A stretch of 64,000 nucleotides of DNA from Streptomyces albicerus (GTDB taxonomy: Bacteria; Actinomycetota; Actinomycetes; Streptomycetales; Streptomycetaceae), in contig NZ_VWMY01000052.1 in the NCBI RefSeq assembly GCF_008905045.1, positions 1-64,000 of the forward strand, read 5' to 3'. How positions within the stretch are numbered: position 1 is the stretch's first letter; each line of letters starts with the position of its first letter. The notes under the pieces are model-generated. The model saw only the letters and a program-made list of their open reading frames with translations. It searched no databases and had not been told where the DNA came from. The position numbers were made by a program, and so were the translations under genes. This document shows positions 1 to 8,038 of the stretch, piece after piece.

Positions 1-2
1 AA

Positions 3-59
3 GCTTCGGGCCCCGACGAGGAACTGACGCACCAGCAGCAGAAGTCACGCAACTACTAA
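3..59 (+). CDS. Possible C-terminal tail of a gene entering from the left
   Basis: The third forward frame is open from the left edge for 18 codons and ends at a TAA, giving a polar tail (ASGPDEELTHQQQKSRNY). This could be the end of a gene lying outside the window. Eighteen codons is not enough to prove coding, and no family can be named. Confidence 0.22.
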   Translation, partial: ASGPDEELTHQQQKSRNY

Positions 60-380
60 CGATCAACTACTGGCGCAGGACACTAGGCACTGTTGCGGCC
101 TTCGACGTGGGAACGGCGCGACCGGCCCGGCAGACCCGCGAAACCGTCGAGACCGTGGCCGGCTACGCGCTGTGCCGCTGCGGAGGCTCAGGCTCGAAGG
201 CGGTCTGCGGGGCGACTGAGCATGGCCATAGCCTGGCGCCGGCCTCGTCCGACGGCGACCTACGCGGCCTCCTGGCGGCGGGCGCCGATGTGCGCGCTCT
301 GCTCGCGCACTATCGCGGGCAGCCGTGGCCCTCGTGGACGTCTCCACGCGCCGCGGTACGGCCGAACCGCTGCTCCGCAT
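60..380. other. Left-edge region without a confident gene
   Basis: No convincing intact gene lies between the left edge and the stop codon of the LuxC-like gene. Forward-strand bases 173-223 encode a Cys-x-Cys-x2-Ser-x3-Ala-x-Cys pattern followed by a His, which resembles a decayed CDGSH iron-sulfur motif. It has no clear start and the frame runs on into the antisense of the next gene, so it is at best a fossil. Confidence 0.3.
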
Positions 381-1772
381 TCACGGCGCGCCGACGACGG
401 CCTTGCTGCGCATCAGGAAGTCCGACAGGTAGCTGTCGTGAGGCACACCCGGCGCCATCCAGTAGGTGGGGTGATCGCCCATGTACAGATTGGCGATGGT
501 GGGCTCCGCGAGCAGCGCGTCCAGCAGGGCGCCGTCGTGTGTCAGTGCCGACAGGACGAGGGTGTCGCGCAACGGAACGATGCCGTCCGCCCGGCTCCAG
601 GGCGCCACCCACACACAGGGGAAGGGGAGTTCCGTCCGCAGTGACTCCGCGCCGGGACTGTCGACCTGGTGGACGGCGGGGCGCAGCACGGCACTGCCGT
701 CGCCGAGATCGTCGACGACCCCGTCGCCGCCGAGCCAGGCCCGCGCCCCCGCTGCCACCTTTCGCAGATGGGCGCTGATGGTGACGGCCCGGTCCAGTGG
801 ACACACGGGCAGGACCGCCCGCTCATCCTGCGGTGGCAGGCTGGGCAGGACGGACAGGCATTCCGCGATCGCCTCGGCGACGGGCGCGGGATCACCCTCG
901 ACGAGGACGGCGGTGGCGTTGACGCACGCGGTGCCCGCCTCGTCACTTATGGAGCCGACGATCGTGTCCAGGTGAGCACGCCAGTCCGTGTCCGCGGTGA
1001 TGAGGATCTTCGTGCGGCCCGGCCCCTGCGGCAGCACCCGGGAGTCATGCGCGTACCGAGCGACCACGTCGTCGCCGCCGTACACCACGGCTCGGTCGGC
1101 GTCGCGCACCACCGTGTCGGCGGCCCGGTGGTCGGTGGGCAGCAGCATCAACTGGTCCTCGCGCACACCGGCCTGGCGCAGTGCGCCGACCAGCCGGTAG
1201 GGGGTGAACGGTTCACGCCTCGATGGGCGGACCGCGACGCGGTAACCCAAAGCCAGCGCCTCCAACCACAGTCGGTGAACGCCGGGATGGTTGCCGGAGG
1301 CGTTGACGGCGAACACCTCGCCGCGCCGCGCCCAGACGGCATGACCTCGGCGTACGGCCTCGTCCCGCAGGCCTGAGGCCGCACCCTGCGGCCTGCCTCG
1401 CTCGGCGGAGACGCGGGCCAGGGCGACGAACCGTGCTGTGCCCTGTGTGGCGGCCCGCACGACCGTGAGGGGGGTGCCCGAGACCCGGCTCACCAGGTGC
1501 TCGTACTCCCGCACGCCCAGTCCGCCGATCGTGCCGGAGGCGAACGCCTCCCCGGCCGCCGTCAACAGCGCGTCGAGCCCGGCCGTATCGAGCGGCTCGG
1601 CCTTCCGCAAGGCGGCCATCGCCCTCGTGACGTACACCGGCGGAACAAGGCTCAGTCGCGCCACTTCGGCGCCGGCCACGTCCGTCACCGGTGTCGGGGC
1701 CAGCGTCCGGTAAGGCCCTCGCGGACCCAGCGCGTCCAGGTACACCGGGCCCTCCGTCCGGGTGGCGGTCAT
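381..1772 (-). CDS. LuxC-like acyl reductase (aldehyde dehydrogenase fold)
   Basis: The 463-residue product has the layout of LuxC-type fatty-acyl/acyl-CoA reductases, which reduce an enzyme-bound acyl thioester to an aldehyde using NADPH. Visible motifs are an ALDH-like NASGNHPG segment near residues 157-164, a VRPSRREPF segment near 181, and a candidate catalytic Cys283 in GTACVNA. The ATG overlaps the stop codon of the upstream LuxE-like gene (TGATG), so the two are translationally coupled and probably act in sequence: activation, then reduction of a carboxylic acid. There is no luciferase, so bioluminescence is not implied. Homologues are sometimes labelled phenazine biosynthesis proteins, but no phenazine gene is visible here. 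The substrate is unknown. Confidence 0.75.
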   Translation of the reverse strand: MTATRTEGPVYLDALGPRGPYRTLAPTPVTDVAGAEVARLSLVPPVYVTRAMAALRKAEPLDTAGLDALLTAAGEAFASGTIGGLGVREYEHLVSRVSGTPLTVVRAATQGTARFVALARVSAERGRPQGAASGLRDEAVRRGHAVWARRGEVFAVNASGNHPGVHRLWLEALALGYRVAVRPSRREPFTPYRLVGALRQAGVREDQLMLLPTDHRAADTVVRDADRAVVYGGDDVVARYAHDSRVLPQGPGRTKILITADTDWRAHLDTIVGSISDEAGTACVNATAVLVEGDPAPVAEAIAECLSVLPSLPPQDERAVLPVCPLDRAVTISAHLRKVAAGARAWLGGDGVVDDLGDGSAVLRPAVHQVDSPGAESLRTELPFPCVWVAPWSRADGIVPLRDTLVLSALTHDGALLDALLAEPTIANLYMGDHPTYWMAPGVPHDSYLSDFLMRSKAVVGAP

Positions 1773-2872
1773 CAGTAGACGCCCTCGATCACGGTTTCGC
1801 CCTGGACGGTGGGCACCGGCGCGACGTCCCCGACGGCGTCGCCGGCGTGACCGGCGGCCGGTGGGACGCGCAGGGCGGTATCGCGTTCGGCGTTGTTGGG
1901 GATCAGCATGGACTTGCTGACGTGGCTGACCACCACCTGGCCTCGCTCGCCGACCTTCACGCTCTCCGCGGTACCGGGGTGCACGACGGACAGGAAGACG
2001 TGGGGGGAGACAGGGTCGAACACACACGGCTCGGACGCGGTGAGACCGACGCGCTCCAGGAGCGCGGTGAGCATCATGGTGTTGCCGTACATACCGATGA
2101 GTGGCACGTCGGGGAAGACGTCGGTGCTCAACAGGTGCCGCGTGTCGGGATCCATGTGGGTACCGCCCCAGATGATGGCCTTGACCTTGCCGTTGATCGT
2201 CTCCAGGAGGTCTTCCTCCCGTGTGAAGCGCTCCAGGAGCGGGGTGGTGGCGGCGAGGACGCCGATGTCCTGGGTGAGCAGAATGCGCCGGCACTGCTCG
2301 ACGAGATGATCGGTGTAGGCCGCGACCTCGTCGGTCTTCCCCGCGGCGATCAACTTCTTCACCCACCGGGGGTCCATGTCGATGCTCAGGCCGGCGCCGC
2401 CGAGAGAGGCAGCCGCCCGTTGCAGCACGTCGCCCACGAGATGCGGACCGGTGGGAGCGACGGTCAGCCACTGGGCTCCGACGGGCACTCGATGTGCCCT
2501 GAGACTCCGGTCCACCTGTTCAGTGCTGCGCCACATCCAGTCGTCGAGCTGGACGACGTGCTTGGGCGCGCCGGTCGTGCCGCCGCTGTCGAAGACGTTC
2601 AACAGCCTGACCCGGGATCCGTATCCCCGGGGGATGAGGTCGGCCACCCGCACCTCCCTCAACTCGTCCGTCACGTCGGGGAAGAGCGCGAGGTCTGCCA
2701 CCCCCTTGACCTCCTGCCGGGGGTCGAAGCCGAGCCGCGCGGCCCGGTCGAGCCAGAACCGGGAACCGGTCGTGGGGGCGAAGTGCCACTGCATGGCCGC
2801 TCTGACGAACTCGTCCGGATCCACACCGTCCGACGGGCCGGCATCCAGAACGGTCAAAGACTCGTGCGGCAA
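1772..2872 (-). CDS. LuxE-like acyl-adenylating enzyme
   Basis: The product (366 residues from the chosen start) resembles LuxE acyl-protein synthetases and the related 'phenazine antibiotic biosynthesis' proteins of Streptomyces. It carries the AMP-binding P-loop DSGGTTGAPK at residues 95-104 and a later IIWGGTHMDPDTR segment typical of adenylate-forming enzymes. The expected role is to activate a carboxylic acid with ATP and hand it to the overlapping LuxC-like reductase. I chose the TTG at 2872 because GAGAAGGGA lies 6 nt upstream. A longer reading from GTG 2941 adds 23 poorly conserved-looking residues and has a worse ribosome site. The family call is fairly firm; the substrate is unknown. 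Confidence 0.7.
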   Translation of the reverse strand: MPHESLTVLDAGPSDGVDPDEFVRAAMQWHFAPTTGSRFWLDRAARLGFDPRQEVKGVADLALFPDVTDELREVRVADLIPRGYGSRVRLLNVFDSGGTTGAPKHVVQLDDWMWRSTEQVDRSLRAHRVPVGAQWLTVAPTGPHLVGDVLQRAAASLGGAGLSIDMDPRWVKKLIAAGKTDEVAAYTDHLVEQCRRILLTQDIGVLAATTPLLERFTREEDLLETINGKVKAIIWGGTHMDPDTRHLLSTDVFPDVPLIGMYGNTMMLTALLERVGLTASEPCVFDPVSPHVFLSVVHPGTAESVKVGERGQVVVSHVSKSMLIPNNAERDTALRVPPAAGHAGDAVGDVAPVPTVQGETVIEGVY

Positions 2873-3127
2873 GGCATGTCCCTTCTCGAAGCTGCGCGGC
2901 CGGAACGGGCCCGAGGGGCGTCGACTGACGCTGCGCATCACCTAAGACCGGATCGGCACCTGGTCTGTGACAGCGGCGCGCATGAGCCCCCGTCGAACGA
3001 GGCCGACGAGGACAACCGAGGGTCACCGTGCGCCCGGCGTCGCAGGCAGCCCCTCCCGGTTCGGTCATCGGCTGAACAGCCCGAAAACGGCGGACGGCTC
3101 CCCACCGAACCGTTCGGAGGGGGCCGT

Positions 3128-5449
3128 TCAGGACCGCGGCATCGGGAGGGCGTACACCTTGTCGAAGTGCTGGGCGATCAGCGGTCCGTCGCTGTCGCAG
3201 GAGAGCTGCCAGTCGTTGATGCCCGTGTTCCGGCCATCGGTGAAGTTCCAGAGCAGCTCGCCCTTTTGGCCATCGATCGCGTAGAACCCGTCCTTGTTGT
3301 GCGCGGCCGTGACGAACACCGCGCCGCCGCCCGCGACGAGGGCGTTCTCCAGGTCCAGCCGAGGGGTCTCGCGGAACCAGCGCCGGGAGCCGTCGGCGGC
3401 GTCGAACGCCTCGACGCCGTGCGGGTTTCTGGTGGTGCAGTACACCGTGCCGGCCGCGGCGGTGACGGACGCGAATCCGCCCTTCTCCTCCTTCACCCGC
3501 CAGCGCAGCGAACCGGACTGCAGGTCCACGGCGATGAGCTCGCTGTCGACGGCGAAGACGGTTCCGTCGAGCACCACGGGGGCCGACCGGGTGTCCGAGT
3601 CGGAGTTCATGGGCTGGCGCCACAGGGCGTCGCCGCGGGCGTTGGTGCCACGGGCCGTGAGGCGGTGCAGCCCGTCCATGTAGATGAAGCGGCGGGATTC
3701 GAGGGCCGGCTTGAGATCGAGACCGATGTCCTCCGCGCTGATGGGGATGACATTGGCCACGCGGGTCTGGAGATCCGTATTGAGGACGACGTTCGTGGAG
3801 GTGGCCGACCCCTTCGACCCGTCCGGGCGGTCCTGCCGGTTGAACCGCAGACCGGCGATGGTGACCCTGTGGTCGTCGAACCTGCCGAGCAGCGTGTCGA
3901 ACCGGAAGTCCGTTCCGAAGTCCAGCGAGAACCGCTCGGTGCCCGTGGCCGGGTCGACGCCGAGCACGGTCGCCCCGGTGCCGAGCGCGACGATGTCGCC
4001 CGAGACGAGGATGGGAGGGGTCGGGGACTGGCTGATGCCCTGGTAGGTCCACCGGGGACGGGTGCCGTCGGCGAGGCCGAGGCAGAGCAACGCGCCCGAC
4101 TGCGTCTTCAGTAGCGCCGTTCCGTTGTAGACGGCCGCCGGTGCCTGGACGAGCGGGCCGCTCTGGTACGTCCAGAGCGGCTTCGGTGCCGGACCGGTCG
4201 GCTGTGCTGCCGACCGTGCCCCGCCCTTGGACCCGCCGAGCAGTGCGGCGACGCCGGAGCCCAGGGTGGCGGTGCCGAGCGCGGCGGCGATGAGGACCGT
4301 ACGGCGGGAAGGGCGCGGCCGGGGCCGCCGCCGTGAGCGGTGAGTGACCGGCTCGGGCGGCTTCTCGCGCGTCGGCCCGGGCGCCGGGCCGGGCGTCCGC
4401 CCTTCGGGGAAGACGACGCGGTTTGGGCTCGGGCGCTCCGTGACGAGCTGCTGAACGGCCACGCGCGGGTCGGTGCGGACGCCGCCGGCGACAGCGAGGC
4501 CGGTGGCTGCGGCGCCGGCGGGCTCCCGTTCGACGGTGTCCGCCTTCGACTCGAGCCCGAGGTCCAGGTCCATGAGGGCGGCAGCCTGCCGGCTGACCGA
4601 GGAGGCCACGGCTTCCGGCAGCCAGCCGTCCCAGTCCAGCATGTCGGCACCACCGGGCGCGCACGCCGCCGACACCCGGTCCGGACTGGGCCTGGCCGTC
4701 GGGGACTTGTCGAGACAGAGCTCGATGATCGTGTCCAGTGGATCCGGGACCCCCGTCAGATCCGGCGTGCCGTGCACCACCTGGTACAGCAGGGTGGCCG
4801 CGGACGAGCCGTCGAAGGGCGCGTTCCCGGTGGCGGCGAAGGCCAGGACCGAACCGAGACAGAACACGTCTCCCTCCGGGCCCATCGGGTCACCCGTGGC
4901 GTGCTCGGGGCACATGTACCGCGGGGAGCCGAGCAGCACACCGGACAGGGTGAGTTCGTAGCCGTCGGTGGCGCGGACGATGCCGAAGTCGATGACCCGC
5001 GGGCCCTCGGGGGACAACAGCACATTGGACGGTTTGAGATCGCGGTGCACCAGTCCCGCGGAGTGCACGGCGATCAGCGCCTCGGCGAGTCCGGCCCCGA
5101 GCGCGAGCACCGACTTCGGCGGCAGCGGCCCGTACTCCTCGACGGCGTCGGCCAGCGTCGGGCCGAGGATGTGCGCGGTGGCCAGCCAGGGGACGGGGCC
5201 GTCCGGGTCGGCGTCCACGACGGTCGCCGTGTATCTGCCGCTCACCGCCCGCGCCGCGTCCACCTCGCGCCGGAAACGGATCCGGAAGTCCTTGCTCGCG
5301 GCCAGTTCCGGCCGTATGACCTTGACGGCCACGGTCCGCTGCTGGTCGTCCCTGGCGAGAAATACCTCTCCCATCCCGCCGGCGCCGAGCCGCGCGACAG
5401 GACGGTACGGCCCCAAGTGCTCCGGATCCGTGGGACGAAGTGGCTCCAT
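3128..5449 (-). CDS. Membrane Ser/Thr protein kinase with PQQ-like beta-propeller
   Basis: This 773-residue protein is a Hanks-type kinase. It has a glycine loop GAGGMGEV (22-29), ATP-binding Lys43, catalytic Asp137 in VHRDLKPSN and metal-binding Asp154 in DFG, so the kinase looks active. A proline/arginine-rich linker leads to one hydrophobic segment (TVLIAAALGTATLG...), followed by an extracytoplasmic domain with repeated LWTYQ, LRWRV and LLWNF blades typical of PQQ-like beta-propellers. It is therefore probably a sensor kinase with an outside ligand-binding propeller. The ATG at 5449 has GAGGG just upstream. Neighbours on the same strand are separated by about 200 bp on each side, so it is likely transcribed alone. 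Confidence 0.9.
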   Translation of the reverse strand: MEPLRPTDPEHLGPYRPVARLGAGGMGEVFLARDDQQRTVAVKVIRPELAASKDFRIRFRREVDAARAVSGRYTATVVDADPDGPVPWLATAHILGPTLADAVEEYGPLPPKSVLALGAGLAEALIAVHSAGLVHRDLKPSNVLLSPEGPRVIDFGIVRATDGYELTLSGVLLGSPRYMCPEHATGDPMGPEGDVFCLGSVLAFAATGNAPFDGSSAATLLYQVVHGTPDLTGVPDPLDTIIELCLDKSPTARPSPDRVSAACAPGGADMLDWDGWLPEAVASSVSRQAAALMDLDLGLESKADTVEREPAGAAATGLAVAGGVRTDPRVAVQQLVTERPSPNRVVFPEGRTPGPAPGPTREKPPEPVTHRSRRRPRPRPSRRTVLIAAALGTATLGSGVAALLGGSKGGARSAAQPTGPAPKPLWTYQSGPLVQAPAAVYNGTALLKTQSGALLCLGLADGTRPRWTYQGISQSPTPPILVSGDIVALGTGATVLGVDPATGTERFSLDFGTDFRFDTLLGRFDDHRVTIAGLRFNRQDRPDGSKGSATSTNVVLNTDLQTRVANVIPISAEDIGLDLKPALESRRFIYMDGLHRLTARGTNARGDALWRQPMNSDSDTRSAPVVLDGTVFAVDSELIAVDLQSGSLRWRVKEEKGGFASVTAAAGTVYCTTRNPHGVEAFDAADGSRRWFRETPRLDLENALVAGGGAVFVTAAHNKDGFYAIDGQKGELLWNFTDGRNTGINDWQLSCDSDGPLIAQHFDKVYALPMPRS

Positions 5450-5649
5450 TGCCCTCAGCTCGCCTGTTCCTCGTCGAATGGACTTGGAGGGAGAGTAGGT
5501 GCTGCAGGGACAGTTGGGGTACGCAAACGAGCAACCTATGGCCATTACTTGACGTTTCAGATAGATACCGGCCGGACGGTCTCGGAGGCCTTCGGGGGGC
5601 GAATCCGGCATGTCGTATTCCGTATCGCCTGTCTCGCCCGCGGCGCGGA

Positions 5650-7761
5650 TCACAGCGAGTCGTCGGGCCTGGGGATGCCGGACAGTGCCTGCTCGGCCCA
5701 GATCGTCTTGCCCGGAGGCGTGTAGCGGGTGCCCCAGGCCTGTGCCAGCTGCGCGGTGATGAACAGGCCGCGCCCGCCTTCGTCGACCGTGGCGGCGTGG
5801 CGCAGGTGCGGTGCGGCCGAACCGGCGTCCCGCACCTCGCAGGTCAGGGAGCGGTCATGGATCAGGCGGAGTTCGAGCGGTGGGCTGCCGTACCTGACGG
5901 CGTTGGTGACGAGTTCGCTGACGATGAGCTGGGTGTTGAAGGCGGTCTCGTCGTCCACGTCCCACGCGGCGAGTTGCCCGCGGGTACGGCGCCGGGCGAC
6001 GGCCACGGCCGCGGGGTCGGGGTCGAGCGGCCAAGCGGTGAACCGGTCGCGGGGGAAGGACCGGGTGCGGGCGACGATCATCGCGGCGTCCCCGGCTCCC
6101 AGACCCGCCGGGAATGCGTAGACGAGGGCGTCGCAGAGGTCCTGGAGCGGGCGGTCACGGTAGTCCGGCGCCGACAGCGACGGCAACGGCAACGACCCTG
6201 ATGATTCGGCGAGATAGGAGGTGAGGAGCGGATCACTGGCGAACACAAGGACGCTGCCGTCCGGCACCTCGACGTCGACGGCCGCGAAGGGCGCGCCCTC
6301 CGTGGTGCCCAGCTGTGGCCCGGCCGGTGCGCCGGGAACGGTGACGGTGCCGTCGGGGCGCACGACGAGCGGGGTCAGGTGGCCGGCTGCCGTCATCGCG
6401 CAGGTGCCCGTCAGGGGGTCGTGCACCGCGAACACGCAGTCGGCGGTGAGCGTTTCGCGGCGCAGCGGATCGCCGAGCGGGAGATGTGCCCGTTCGGCGG
6501 CGAGCTGGCCCGCCGTGTCGTGCAGGCGGGCGAGGATCTCGTCGGGGGCGAGGTCGAACGCCGACAGCGAGCGTACGGCCGTGCGCAACTGACCCATGGT
6601 CGCGGCCGCGTTGAGACCGCGTCCCGACACCTTGCCGACGACCAGGGCGGTGCGGGCGCTGGACAGGGGGATGGTGTCGTACCAGGCGCCGGGATCGGCA
6701 CCGCTGACGGAGAGATAGGCGGTCTCCAGCGACGCGTGGGTCTCCGGCCGCCGGGGCAGCAGTTGGCGCTGGACGGTGGCGGCGACGGTGTGCTCCCGGG
6801 TGTAGCGCCGGGCGTTGTCGATGCACAGCGCCGTGTGCGCGGCCAGTTCGACCGCGAGCTCCTGGTCGCCTTCGTCGAAGGGAGGCGAGTGTCCCGTGCG
6901 GTACAGACTCACGATGCCGAGGGCGGCGTCGCGCAACGCCAGGGGAACCACGAGGAGAGAATGCGCCCCCGACGCGCGGAGCGCCTCCGCGCCAAGGGGA
7001 TCGACGGAGAGCCACGGGGCGGCCTGACGCAGCGAGACCACGCGTGGACGCAGGTCGGCCAGGACTTGGGTGAAGGGGGTGGGAGCAGGCAGGCGGCGGA
7101 CCTCGCCCACCATGTGGGCCTGCGACTGCCGCCAAGGTTCGCCCCGGACAGCGGTGCGCATCACGGGCGTGCCCGTGGGCAGCGGGGCCGGCGGCGGGTC
7201 GTCGCCGCGTATCACCGCCTCCACCACTTCGACGATCGCGACATCGGCGAACGCGGGGACCACGGTCGCGACGAGTTCCTCGCCGGTCACGGCAGGATCC
7301 AGGGTGTGTCCCACCTGCCCGCGTACGGCGTCGAGCACCCTGGTGCGGGCGCGGGCCCGCTCCCGCTCGGTGACGTCGATCGCGGTGACAGCCACTCCGA
7401 GCACCGACCCGTGCGGGCTCTCCAGGCGCAGCGCGCTGATCTCGAATTGCCGATCCTGCGGCGGGTTCCCGCTGACCCGCGCCCGGACGATGCGCTGCAG
7501 CAGGGGGACTCCGGTATCCAGCACCTCGCGCAGGAGCGCCTCCACGTCGCTGTCTTCGACGATGTCGTAGACATCGCGTACCGGGCGCCCTTTCAGTTCG
7601 TCCAGGGGTACGCCCCGCATGGCGGGGGTGGCGGTGTTGACGCGCACCACCCGCAGACCGGTGTCCAGCAGGTGGAGCCCGATCGGTGACTGTGTGAACA
7701 GCGCCTCCAGCATCGAGGCCGTCATCTCGTCCACTCGCCCACCGGGATCGGTGTGCGCCAC
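5650..7761 (-). CDS. PAS-GAF-PP2C(SpoIIE)-HATPase signalling protein, phosphatase site degenerate
   Basis: The 703-residue protein has an N-terminal PAS domain (about 15-120), a GAF domain (about 150-340), a SpoIIE/RsbU-type PP2C domain (about 350-570) and a C-terminal RsbW-like ATPase (about 590-700, with NAVRYG and GGRGLF boxes). Such proteins balance anti-sigma-factor antagonist phosphorylation. In the PP2C domain the usual GGDWYD reads PGAWYD (Ala359 for Asp) and GDV-x-G-x-G reads GKVSGRG (Lys377 for Asp), so two expected metal ligands are missing and the phosphatase may be inactive. The ATPase boxes look intact. The GTG at 7761 is preceded by GGAGGT. The gene diverges from the GH15 gene across a 277-bp promoter region. 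Confidence 0.88.
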   Translation of the reverse strand: MAHTDPGGRVDEMTASMLEALFTQSPIGLHLLDTGLRVVRVNTATPAMRGVPLDELKGRPVRDVYDIVEDSDVEALLREVLDTGVPLLQRIVRARVSGNPPQDRQFEISALRLESPHGSVLGVAVTAIDVTERERARARTRVLDAVRGQVGHTLDPAVTGEELVATVVPAFADVAIVEVVEAVIRGDDPPPAPLPTGTPVMRTAVRGEPWRQSQAHMVGEVRRLPAPTPFTQVLADLRPRVVSLRQAAPWLSVDPLGAEALRASGAHSLLVVPLALRDAALGIVSLYRTGHSPPFDEGDQELAVELAAHTALCIDNARRYTREHTVAATVQRQLLPRRPETHASLETAYLSVSGADPGAWYDTIPLSSARTALVVGKVSGRGLNAAATMGQLRTAVRSLSAFDLAPDEILARLHDTAGQLAAERAHLPLGDPLRRETLTADCVFAVHDPLTGTCAMTAAGHLTPLVVRPDGTVTVPGAPAGPQLGTTEGAPFAAVDVEVPDGSVLVFASDPLLTSYLAESSGSLPLPSLSAPDYRDRPLQDLCDALVYAFPAGLGAGDAAMIVARTRSFPRDRFTAWPLDPDPAAVAVARRRTRGQLAAWDVDDETAFNTQLIVSELVTNAVRYGSPPLELRLIHDRSLTCEVRDAGSAAPHLRHAATVDEGGRGLFITAQLAQAWGTRYTPPGKTIWAEQALSGIPRPDDSL

Positions 7762-8038
7762 GGGGACCACCTCCGAGCTCCGTCCCGCGCGTGCTCCGGC
7801 GCACGGTTGCCCCGTATCCGGGCGTGCTTCCAGCGTGCTCCGCGGTCGGCACCACCGCATCCGCAGACGACCGGCCACGTTCACGAGGAGTGCGGGACGC
7901 GCTCTGCGGCGCCGCGCCGTCCGGCAACTCACCCATGGCGGAGAGGCCCGGCGCGGCGAGGGTGGCAGAGGCGGGGCGTGACACGCGCCCGGGACGCTCG
8001 GGTGCCCGGGGCCGCTCCGGCCGGAAGGAGCACCGACC

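Noticed and set aside
381..2872. Bioluminescence genes
   Set aside because: LuxC- and LuxE-like proteins are present but no LuxAB luciferase is; such pairs occur in unrelated pathways.
1691..4114. Very long open frame (over 800 codons) on the plus strand
   Set aside because: It lies antisense to the LuxE-like and kinase genes, is Gly/Arg/His-rich and has no recognisable domain; long antisense frames are normal at this GC content.
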